This document shows, piece after piece, positions 42,665 through 52,350 of a stretch of 64,000 bases of DNA. This stretch comes from Isoetes taiwanensis (lineage: Eukaryota > Streptophyta > Lycopodiopsida > Isoetales > Isoetaceae): NCBI GenBank assembly GCA_021234155.1, contig JAJEKV010000039.1, positions 2,730,001-2,794,000 of the forward strand. Reading direction: 5' to 3'. A program made the translations under genes and the position numbers. Each line of letters begins with the position of its first letter. Position 1 is the stretch's first letter. The notes below the pieces were generated by a model. It did no database searches. It was not told the DNA's origin and saw nothing but the letters and a program-made list of their open reading frames with translations.

Positions 42665-43803
42665 CACCTTGGCGTGCTTGAGCCTAGGTGGCACGTTGGA
42701 GCCAACTTAGCATGTTGGAGCCCACGTGGCATGTTTGAGCCACCTTTGGCATGTCAAAACCTAGGTGGTGATGTTGGAGCCACCTTGGCATGTTAGAGCC
42801 TAGGTGGCATGTTGGAGCCCACGGGCATGTTTGAGCCACCTTGGCATGTTGGAGCCACCTTGGCATGTTAGAGCCTAGGTTGCACATTGGAGCACACGTG
42901 GCATGTTTGAGCCTAGGTGGCATGTTGGAGCCCACATGGCATGTTTGAGCCACCTTGGCATGTTTGAGCCACCTTGGCATGTTAGAGCCTATGTGGCATA
43001 TTGGAGCCCACGTGGCATGTTTGAGCAACCTTGGCATGTTAAAGCCTAGGAGGCATGTTGGAGCCACCTTGGCATGTTAGAGCCTAGGTGGCATGTTGGA
43101 GCCACCTTGGCATGTTAGAGCCTAGGTGGCATGTTGGAGCCCACGTGGCATGTTTGAGCCACCTTGGCATGTTAGAGCATAGGTGGCACATTGGAGCACA
43201 TGTGGCATGTTTGAGCCTAGGTGGCACGTTGGAGCACACGTGGCATGTTTGAGCCTAGGTGGCATGTAGAGCCTGGTGGCATATTGGAGCCACCTTGGCA
43301 TGTTAGGGCTTAGGTGGCATGTTAAAGCCCACGTGGCATGTTTGATCCACCTTGGCATGTTGGAGCCTAGGTGGCATGTCGGAGCTACCTTGGCATATTC
43401 GAGCCTAGGTGGCATGTTGGAGCCAGCATGGCATGTTTGAACCACCTTGGCATGTTGGAGCCACCTTGGCATGTTAGGAGCCTAGGTGGCAGCCCACGTG
43501 GTATGGTTGAGCCACCTTGGCATGTTAGAGCCTCGATGGCATGTTGGAGTCACCTTGGCATGTTAGAGCCTAGGTGGCATTGGAGCCCATGTGGCATGTC
43601 TGGGCCACCTTGGCATGTTAGATCTTAGGTGGCATGTTGAGCCACCTTGGCATGTTCGAGCCTAGGTGGCATGTTGGAGCCCATGTGTCATGTTTGAGCC
43701 ACCTTGGCATGTTGGAGCCTAGGTGGCATGTTGGAGCCACCTTGGCATGTCAGAGCCTTATAGGTGGCATGTTGGAGTCCATGTGGAATGTTTGAGCCAC
43801 CTT
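42665..43803 (-). repeat. CATGCC minisatellite array, third long copy
   Basis: About 55 units in reverse orientation (GAGCCTAGGTGGCATGTTGG, GAGCCACCTTGGCATGTTAG, GAGCCCACGTGGCATGTTTG). No forward partner array is found between the gypsy element and this one, so it may be the right end of another foldback copy or a displaced piece. Confidence 0.95.
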
Positions 43804-44378
43804 TGCAAATACTTAGGTTGCAAATCTTCTTTAAACAACCCACCATATGTTCATCCTCCATAATATTTATTCGTGAGAACTTTCGAGAGGCCTTGTTATA
43901 GAAAGTATTCAATGTCCTCGTGCACTGCTATACACAGAACCGTCGAGTAGTCTCGAGTGGAAGTTAAGAATGCTCTCCTCCTCCCAATAGTAATACATGT
44001 TCCATGTTCAATTTAGGGGAATGTTTGTGTGAAACAACTATGTGATACACTTGCTTAAAATTATCAGATATTTATGTACATTTTATAACGAATAATATGC
44101 CCTCGCTATCTATAGCAAAATACCACCACGCGTTGCGCTTGTTTGAGCCCCCGCATTCAGATGCCCACTTCAAACCATCGCTTGAAAGAAACGAGTAGTC
44201 CCCTGTTTTTCCCTTTGTCAATTTCTTTTTTGCTTGCAAAGGCAAGATTATTGGGCCACAGCCAGAGTGTTAGAATTTGGTTCATATCATCCTATATTAT
44301 AATGTTATTGGGTAAGTATGTCGTCAACGAAACCCTAAAATTGACGGCTCAGATTTAGTTAGAAAGTTAGGTTAGGCG
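43804..44378. other. Non-coding stretch, nothing assigned
   Basis: No repeat or gene recognised. 44143-44358 is open but without motif. Confidence 0.35.
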
Positions 44379-44872
44379 GTGGACCCTAACATTGGACGGC
44401 TAAGATTTGTGGAAGACGAAAGCGAAAGAGAGATTTGCTCGAGAGGGAGGGAAGGAGAGAGATTTGCTCGAGAGGGAGGGAGGGAGCTCCAGAGGGAGAA
44501 GGAATCTGCTGCGACATTGCATATCAGTGGAGAGGAGGCATGGAAAAGAAGAGGAATGCTTAGTGCATCAAAAGAAGCTGTTGCAAAGATCGCCATGCTG
44601 CTAGGGCAAGATCGCCACCAAATGGGGAAGGGTTTGGAGCTGGGGGGCAGATGACAGCTGCACAAAGGATGATGGCAAGAATGGGGTGGAAAGAAGGGCA
44701 AGGTCTTGGCAAAATCCGACCCTTCCTTACTGTAAACTGGCTTCTTGACTGTACAATTTCTTCCCAGACTGGCTATGGCGTCTCCTGGAGTACACCGGCC
44801 AAAAGGGGCCATTTCAAAGCAGCAGATCTTCTGGATATGGCATCAGATTTATCCACGCCACATGGCAAATAA
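44379..44872 (+). pseudogene. DRT111/SPF45-like splicing-factor fragment with part of a G-patch
   Basis: The first frame (44379-44654) has a purine-rich, Glu/Arg-rich stretch, then HISGEEAWKRRGMLSASKE, matching the SGEEAW.RR segment of the plant splicing factor DRT111 (SPF45/RBM17 family). The second frame (about 44620-44872) gives EGFGAGGQ and MTAAQRMMARMGWKEGQGLG, the start of its G-patch domain, which helps bind and activate an RNA helicase in the spliceosome. The frames are offset, and after GLGK the expected QEQGITTPL is replaced by unrelated residues. The RNA-recognition motif is absent. I read this as a broken or captured fragment; an exon end at GLGK with a missing partner is the alternative. 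Confidence 0.65.
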
Positions 44873-45662
44873 AGCACAAGGCAAATTTCTCAACTAATAT
44901 CTTCTGAAGCCGGATTCGCATTCTGATATACAGACCTGCATCTACCTCCTAATGCAAAAATAAGGTACGCAGCCAATATGCTCTTATTTGCAGAAGAACA
45001 GCATTGCTCCAACAGCTAATTAGGGTTGGAGCATTTGATGAGCTTTCTGGCTAGGGCCTCTGACCGGAGGGACCTTAGGCTATGCAACATGCACCTGTCT
45101 TCAAATACATTTCCAGCAAAAGAGTGTTCATACATTGATGATTAAGACAGTTCACAGTTTTGTTTTTCTTGCATTTGGTTTAACGCATTTCTCTGGCTCA
45201 CATGCAGTAATTACATATCAGTGGTGCTTAGAATTCTGATTGTTTTCAATGGTAAGAGCTCATTGTTTTATGACTTATCGTGTTATTCCTGCATCCTTTT
45301 AATTCATTATCAGTTAAGAATATGCTTTCTAATTGTTTGTTGTCCTTTAAATAGATGCATTCACCATTTCTCTTGGGTCATAGATTTGGCTGGGACGTTA
45401 ATGCAAGCTAAAATTTAGGGTAAACAGAATTCTTTCCTATTTATGTTATGTGCTTTGGGTCTGATACGAAGCTACGTGACCACTTTCTTCTTCAGGGTTG
45501 AAGATCCAGAAATCTTGGTAAGTTTGCTGAGCTTCAGAAATGGTGAATCGTAACAGAAATGAGAAAGTAATGTTTGAGTTGTTCTATTTCTTCGGAACAT
45601 GGTAATATTCACTTCCTGTTTAATGATTTATGAATGAATAAAATAGAAACAATGAATGAATG

Positions 45663-46137
45663 ATTCTGGAAATGTATTATGCAGGTGAATGAAGAGTGTC
45701 CCAAATGCCACCCTCCAAAACTTGAATATTATGCAAGACAGGTACATAAATTAATGCATTTTATTGCTGTTTTCAGCTCTCTTTTCTTTACTTTGCTATG
45801 CCCTTGATGCAGTTGAGATCATCAAATGCTGGAGAAGAAGTCGCACAAAAGGCTGAGGTTAGCATGTCTGCATTACAATTGTTCTATATTATTTTATTTT
45901 TAAAAGAGATAATGGGAATTCTGGAAATGTACTATGCAGGTGAATGAAGAGTATTTTATATCCAATGTGAATGGACTGATAAATTTCCCATGATTCTGCC
46001 GCAGATCTAGCTTATTCTTTTGCATTTCTTTTGAATATTACAACAATCTTGCAATCAATAATGCTACGAATCTGTTTTCTATCCAACTGAGTGGATTGGA
46101 AAAATTTTCATGATTCTGCTACAGATCTAACTTATTG
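45663..46137. repeat. Two local duplications overlapping exon-like sequence
   Basis: ATTCTGGAAATGTA.TATGCA followed by GGTGAATGAAGAGT is at 45663-45697 and 45918-45952. A second pair, TTTCC/TTTTCATGATTCTGC.GCAGATCTA.CTTATT-type, lies at about 45960-46015 and 46080-46137. Confidence 0.7.
45683..45858 (+). pseudogene. Exon pair resembling the RNA polymerase I subunit RPA12 zinc ribbon
   Basis: An exon bounded by GCAG| at 45682 and |GTACAT at 45742 encodes VNEECPKCHPPKLEYYARQ. A second, after GCAG at 45811 and before GTTAGC at 45859, encodes LRSSNAGEEVAQKAE. Together they fit the C-x2-C...LEYYTRQ LRSADEG start of the TFIIS-type zinc ribbon at the C-terminus of RPA12-like subunits, which supports transcript cleavage in Pol I. 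The second half of the ribbon (second C-x2-C and FYTC) is not found, and part of the first exon is duplicated 255 bp downstream. Probably a fragment. Confidence 0.45.
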
Positions 46138-46476
46138 GGAGTTGTTCACGATGGGATTATATGGGCGAAATAGCAGCCATGATGTATAGACACAGATTAA
46201 CAACATAGAGAGTGTGGAGGCTCCATCTATGGATTGATTTTAGAACCGTAGCAAGTTCTGCTGGAAATCAAAGCAGAAATAGAAAAAAAGCTTAACATTG
46301 TCTAGGTTGAAGACAACATTAAGCATCCCAAGTTTATAAGAAAGTTTTCACAACATTTTTGATCCCATTGTTACATTTGAAAGAATTTGCACTCTATGTT
46401 TTCGTTGTGTTGGGATTATATTATAGATCTGCCACATGGGATGGTGTTACAAGATCATTGTATCTGGCAACTTTTG

Positions 46477-46638
46477 AATATTGTAGAAGTTAACAATAAC
46501 CAACTTATTGTATTGCAACCTATCTCATGTACTTGAGATTTGCACCATTATTGTTAGGAATATTGTAGAAGTTAACAAATAGCCCACTTATTGTATTGCA
46601 ACCTATCCCATGTACTTGAGATTTGCACCATTATTGTC
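46477..46638. repeat. Tandem duplication, 81-bp period
   Basis: GAATATTGTAGAAGTTAACA...TTTGCACCATTATTGT at 46477-46557 and 46558-46638, nearly identical. Confidence 0.85.
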
Positions 46639-49600
46639 AACAACATTCTCTACAATTTTAACATTACCATCGACCAGAATATTACTTGGTGCAAAAGCTC
46701 CTTTACTTTTCCAAACATTAATAGCAACCAAAGGCAAGAATAAAAAAGATAATGTTGTCATGCAAAAAAATGTCTTAGGCTTTTTTTCACTTTTAATTAG
46801 CAAACATATCATTCATAGCCCTAGCTCTTATATCAAGACTATGCCTTAGCTCGCAATGTGTACTTTTGTAGATATGAACAACATAAATTCAAATATGGAA
46901 ACAACCTCAACAATTATTCCTACATGCTCCCAAGATGATTCAAGGGCCCGTAAGTTTCTATGCAAACGCATAAGTTTTCAAAGATTTATCGATTAAATTA
47001 TGCCAAAGAACGCCAAATTAACCATTACTAGTAATCTTATAAAAATGTTGGAGATAAAATGTTGTGATCAAGGTGTTAAAAACATGAAGATCCCATTTCT
47101 AGGCGCTTCAAGGATTGAGTTGAATCCATTACCGTACCGGTGACAAAAGAAATTACATGAACAACTTGTGATGGTGAAAATTGACAGAGTTAAGTTGACC
47201 TGTGTGGTACCGTGAACACTTGTTTACATGAGAAAGGAGTCATATCCATATGGTTGTAAATACATTGGAAATGCAATGGTTGTAAATATTGACAATAAGA
47301 TGGTTACATTGTAAATAAACCATCGAAACATTCATTTATAGAAATTCGTAAATATATGGAAGTCCCCAAGAACTTGGAGCCATTTTCGTGTTCAAATTTG
47401 TCGATCTTATTAGACCTTGACAAACCAGAGTGGAGATCGGGTCCTTTTGTGGCCTAAATCGATCTTATTTCAACCCTAAGATGTATAGAGAGGGTATTCA
47501 GCTTTGCTCGCTCGAAGTTCTTCATTTTTTCGAAGTTTCATTCTTAAAAGGTTTTGGTTGCTAAGGTCTAAAGTTCATTGGTTATTATGATATTGCTATT
47601 TGACAATGAAGTTGTATTCTACATTGCTAACTCACTAAATATTTAATGTGTGAATTTGGATTGACATGAATTGCTTTAGATCTAGAGACTGGTGTTAAAT
47701 TTTATTGGGTAAATTAAATATAAGATATTATTGGCTTATATAATATCTTACACAGAAAGCAGCTTCATCCTATAGCCAATAGGGAAGTACTACCCCGCCA
47801 TAGCCCAACTCTATTTTCTAAATATGTGTAGGTATGGATTGGGATGACAAAAGGGACGATTGTTTTTCCTGCATATGCCTATTTTCTCGAAAGTATGAGA
47901 AGGCATGGCTCCACCGGCCATCGCGACGCCTCCTTCTTTGAAAGAAAAGAACCGACGAGCCATATCCATAGCCATAGCCGCCCTCGCCTCTTCCGCTTGT
48001 AATTTCAAAGAAGTGTATATAACGTAAGGGAAAGTTCCATGTCTCGTAATATTAGGAATATTCCTCACAGCAAGTCGCTGCTTTGGGTCATGGGTGCCAC
48101 CCGCCTTATATACTGAAATTCACGGGTGGATTTTCCTTAATTGAAACTTTCCCCTAGTACATTGGATTTGTGGGAAAAAGCCACAACTATATTATATTTT
48201 TATAAAATGCATCTTATCAACGACCCGTGATGGGCCAAGATGAATGGCCCGGATTTCATCCGTGTCCTCTCCTCCTATTGGCCTCGTGGTTTCCCGCCTT
48301 TGAATTGACATTTTGACTACTCGCTTCAACTATGGCCGAAAGTGGCTCACCATTCCGCTTTGGCGGCTCTCGCTATGGCGCCCGGGCTATGGCGCCCGGC
48401 CGCTATGGCGCACGGGCGCCTCGCTTCCACTTCAGCTATGGCACCCCGCTTATCGCAAGCCCTTCCATGCATGCCCACGACTCCGCCTCCCATGGCCTCT
48501 CGCTTCCCCTCGCTTCCTCGCTATGGCATGCTAATAGCCACTGTGGATTTTTGGGAGCAAACACAGCTTGAAATCCCTTAGCATCTACCCGTAATCTTGG
48601 TAACATTTGGCCGATGTCGCTCTACTTTTTAAACAATTTAGGCCTAAAACACCTAAGAGAGCTTGTAAAATGCACTGTAGATGCCCTCATGGCGCTTTGA
48701 TGACAAAAAAACTGTGGGCTCGATGTTCGCCTTCTAGAGAAGGTATTCATGGATTGTGTTTCTTTGGGAGCGCAGTAATAGTATTTCGCCCTCAATATAT
48801 GTATATGATGGGGGCTCATTTCTTGTCGTGGTTTCTTGCAGCACTTGAGGAAGTTGATAAAAGCCTTTTGGTCGGAAACAAATGTCGCTCGCGGATGGTG
48901 AATCAGAGATATCTACATCTACGTGATGGTGAATAACAGAGATATCTTTTCGATATTGCTGGATGAGGCGCCCTGTTTGCATCAATAATGTGCTCACAGT
49001 CACACAGATGACAGCCTTCATTTTGAAGAATACTAAAAAGCAAAGGTAAGTTCGAGGTTTTCCTTAAAATTTGTTGTTAATTCAGAAATTCAATGAAAGT
49101 AATTTGATGTTGTTTGTTGTGCATACATGGCCTACAGAATCAAAGAAAGTTTTTCCTGGAGGATTGATTTATGAACCCGCACATGTCCATCTCGATATAG
49201 CTTCCGTACACAAGCACGTGTTTTGGTACAAAACCCAAACCCACAAGTCTCCAAGCCTCTCCATTTGGGACATGGATCTTTCAATGCAAATGTTGATCCT
49301 TTAATTTTTATTGAAGCTTCCTTTTCATTTTGTAGACAAGGTTAAACTCTGAAAACAGATAGCATGAACAAGGAAACAAGCTTTGGAGGATCGTTATGAT
49401 CTCATTTAATTTAATTTATTTGTTACTATTTCTCAAACTTGATTAATAAAACAACTTGTCTTTTTGTATTTTTATTCAATGGTGAAACCTAGATTCATAA
49501 ACAGCCTTGTTTTTGCTTACTCTTTATTTCAATAACTTAACAATGAGCTATTATAAATGTAAATTTAAATTTTTAATAGCAGATGAGGAAGTGGTTTAAG

Positions 49601-49720
49601 TTAGAAGTAGAATAGAATACACGCAAAAGAGTGCTGGATTTTTGTTAAAATATGTAATGCCTTCAATGCTACAAAACAACACCTTGTTTTTGAGTGTTAT
49701 ATTAATGGTTTGTTTATTTA
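46639..49720. other. 3.1 kb without an assignable gene; GC-rich island at 47.8-48.6 kb
   Basis: 47811-48068 (-) has an 85-codon frame containing LQAEEARAAMAMDMARRFFS. 48332-48571 (+) has a 79-codon frame starting MAESGSPFRFGGSRYGARAM, over a simple repeat of CGCTATGGCGCCCGG. Neither is recognised. 48220-48310 has a reversed CCAAT (ATTGG) and could be promoter-like. 48894-48950 repeats GATGGTGAAT.A.CAGAGATAT twice. An acceptor-like TTTCTTGCAG lies at 48831-48840. Confidence 0.35.
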
Positions 49721-49724
49721 AAAG

Positions 49725-49836
49725 CATGCCACGTGGCAACATTTTATTAGTTAAAAATGCATATTAGTATGCCACGTGTTAAAAATTCATTGGTTAAAAG
49801 TATGCCACGTGTTAAAACTTCATTGGTTAAAAGACA
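49725..49836. repeat. G-box-bearing short repeat, three copies
   Basis: GCATGCCACGTGGCAAC, then TATGCCACGTGTTAAAAATT and TATGCCACGTGTTAAAACTT, each followed by CATTGGTTAAAA or a variant; the last two are spaced 33 bp. Each copy holds the plant G-box core CACGTG, bound by bZIP and bHLH factors. Confidence 0.7.
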
Positions 49837-50959
49837 CATTAGAAACAACACCACTCTTTTTCTACGTGTTATAATAATGTTTTTTTACATGTCCTTATTT
49901 TAAGAAAACAATAGTTAGTAGCATAAAAAACAATAGCACCCTTTTTAGAACTACATGTTGGAGGAAAAACATATCAACACATAGAAAGGTGGAAATATTT
50001 TAAAAACAACAACTATTTTAAAATAATACATGTGGGTTTCTTGAATATTATGTATCCTTTTTTTGGAAAACAATATCAACTTAAAAAACTACAAGTAGAG
50101 AAGAAAAAAATAACACACATTGAAAAGGGAAAAAAGAACTGTCTTTTTTCAGTTTTCCACATGTACTAGTATTGAAACTAACATTGTACTAATGTTGTAA
50201 TTTAGCTTTTCACATGTGGTATTATCGAGACCTACGATGTAATTCAAGATAAACAATGCATGGTTCCACTAAAAAATACACGCTGACAAACAAATCACAA
50301 AAACTATGTCAACTTTTTCTACGCTGCGGAAATTTTCTCGCCAAAAACACCACCGTAGGAAATTTTACAAAAAACCACCGGCCTCTTTGTGCAAATCCGG
50401 ATAAACAGCCACGGGACTTTTGGGGTTATTTTGGTGTTGTTTTTGGCATAAAACAACACTTCCGACAACAACTAAAAACAACCATGGACCAAAAATCGGG
50501 TCGGGCAGAATCTGACACTTTGCGCAGAAAAAAAAAACTATAGAGGTAAGAAAAATACCGAGATGTCCATTCATCTTGATATGGTCTCAGGGGTATGGGA
50601 TAAAGCCCGAAAGGTTGGGGCCCATTGATAACGATTTCCTTGAAGGATCCGCCCTTTTGGTGTGTTGGTTATCACTAGAGGTGCTAGTCACGCACCATAT
50701 CACATCTCCTCTAATAAGCAAGTTATCACTTGCTTGTCGAGAAAAAGGCCCCTAGGCCGCTGTTGGCTCCAAATAAGACCATGGAGCTATATCGACATTT
50801 GCATTCGCCTCAATTTTCTCGGATACACATGTCAAAAAAAACTTGTTAAGGTCAGTACCACACACTACGTACTAACACGTCACTATATGAAATTGGTATC
50901 AAAGAATGGAATCTACCCAATATGAATTACATATGTCTAGATGTAGTAAGATCATGACT
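49837..50959. other. Non-coding stretch, nothing assigned
   Basis: A/T-rich with scattered AAACAAC words; a 95-codon frame at 50256-50543 is rich in Asn/Lys/Gln and has no motif. Confidence 0.35.
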
Positions 50960-51110
50960 TTCGTAATTAATTCAATATCTTCATGCAATCGAGGCACTAA
51001 GCAAAGACATCCCTTCCACCACATTTTGTTTTAATATCACATTGAAGCAAATCTTTTGCCTCAAAAGATATCCCGCATTACGATATAAAATATCTAACAG
51101 TGCACAAGAA
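50960..51110 (-). pseudogene. Second, shorter copy of the PPR 3' segment
   Basis: Shares GGCACTAAGCAAAGACATCC, TACATTGAAGCAAA-like and TTGCCTCAA.A.GACATCCC with 51425-51540, so it is a partial duplicate of the PPR pseudogene about 440 bp away. Frames are destroyed. Confidence 0.6.
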
Positions 51111-51341
51111 GAACTTGAAGCTCGCAATGAGAAATCACTAATGCTTGCATCAGGACATGAAACTCCTCCACTCGTCCGAAACTATAATATTGCCTCTATA
51201 TCCCAAAACGTGAGTGCACCATAGAACTAAGCCATGCTTCTTTATAGAAGATAATTTATTGATTAGAACTTTGCTTGAAGCCATTGGCCATGCATTTGTT
51301 CTTGTCCACTTCTTAACTACATAGATTCAATAGCCCGCCTA

Positions 51342-51890
51342 TTAGCATTTCCATATATATCCAACAACGCAAGAATCATAATGTCTAATCTGACAAAAGC
51401 AGCGTTTACCTAACTCGATGTTTCCATGCAGCTCACAGGCACTAAGCAAAGACATCCATCCCATCACATTTGTTTGACTACTACATTGAAGCAAAGTCGT
51501 TGCCTCAAGAAGACATCCCAAGCACGACTCAAGAGATCTACCATACGTGCACAATGAGAACTCAAGGTATAATCCAACAAGAAGCTCTCATACAAATAAA
51601 ATGCCAATGCCCTTCATCAAATTGGCCTCAATAGCCGGAGGCAATAAGGACACTTGTAAATGAAACTTTATCTGGATGTATGCCCTCCCTTTGCATCTCT
51701 TCAAAATATTGAAGTGCAAAAAGAGCTTCAAAAACCGAAAGCATATCCCGAAATCATTGCATTCCAAGTCACCAAATTTCGATTTGGCAACTTATAAAAC
51801 ACTTTTCTAGCCTCTCATAATTCCCACACTTGGTATACATGTCAAAGAATTGTGCACCCCAAAGATCTAAAACAACCAGAAAGAGCTTCA
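51342..51890 (-). pseudogene. PPR protein pseudogene (C-terminal PPRs and E motif)
   Basis: Reading down the minus strand: FDMYTKCGNYERLEKCF (about 51875), NRNLVTWNAMISGYAF in a neighbouring frame (about 51790), QYFEEMQREGIHPDKVSFTS and VLIASGY (about 51700), FDEGHWHFICMRAS (about 51620), a decayed MVDLLGRAG-like block (about 51560), and NVMGWMSLLSACELHGNIEL plus GKRCFCQIRHYDS (about 51470-51370), the start of the E motif. This is the order of a P-L-S PPR protein; such proteins bind organellar RNA for editing or maturation. Frameshifts and stops at several points make it non-functional. Confidence 0.85.
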
Positions 51891-51931
51891 TTTTTCACTG
51901 ATACTAAAGAACTAGAGCAGGAAAATAGTGT

Positions 51932-52350
51932 GAAGTAAGAACCACAATAAGAATAGACAATATCCTAATCACAAGTAGTAAAGTAAGCAATTTTTAGAAG
52001 AATAAGATGCAAGCAATCATTATAAGAGAAGATGCATGATAGAAAGGGGTCAAATGATTGCCTAATTAACCTAACAGCTCACAAATTCGAAGTATGTTAA
52101 TTCAGAAGAAACAAAAGTAAGAAACTGTACCTTGTTACAAGAAGTAAGAACCAACAAAAAGAATAGACAATACCCTAGTCACAAGTAATAAAGTAAGCAA
52201 TCTCCATAAGAATAAGATGCAAGCAATCATTATAATAGAAGATGCACGCATGTAAAGGGACCAAATAATTGCCTAATTAACCTAATAAATTCACAAATTC
52301 AAGTATGTTAATTCAAAGAAACAAAAGTAAGGAACTGTACCTTGTTACAA
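51932..52350. repeat. Tandem duplication, 209-bp period
   Basis: GAAGTAAGAACCA...CTGTACCTTGTTACAA at 51932-52140 and 52141-52350. Shared blocks include AAGAATAGACAATA.CCTA, AGTAAGCAAT, AAGATGCAAGCAATCATTAT and TTGCCTAATTAACCTAA. Confidence 0.88.

Noticed and set aside
48332-48571. GC-rich gene starting MAESGSPFRFGG
   Set aside because: The frame follows a CGCTATGGCGCCCGG simple repeat and all three plus frames are open there; no motif.
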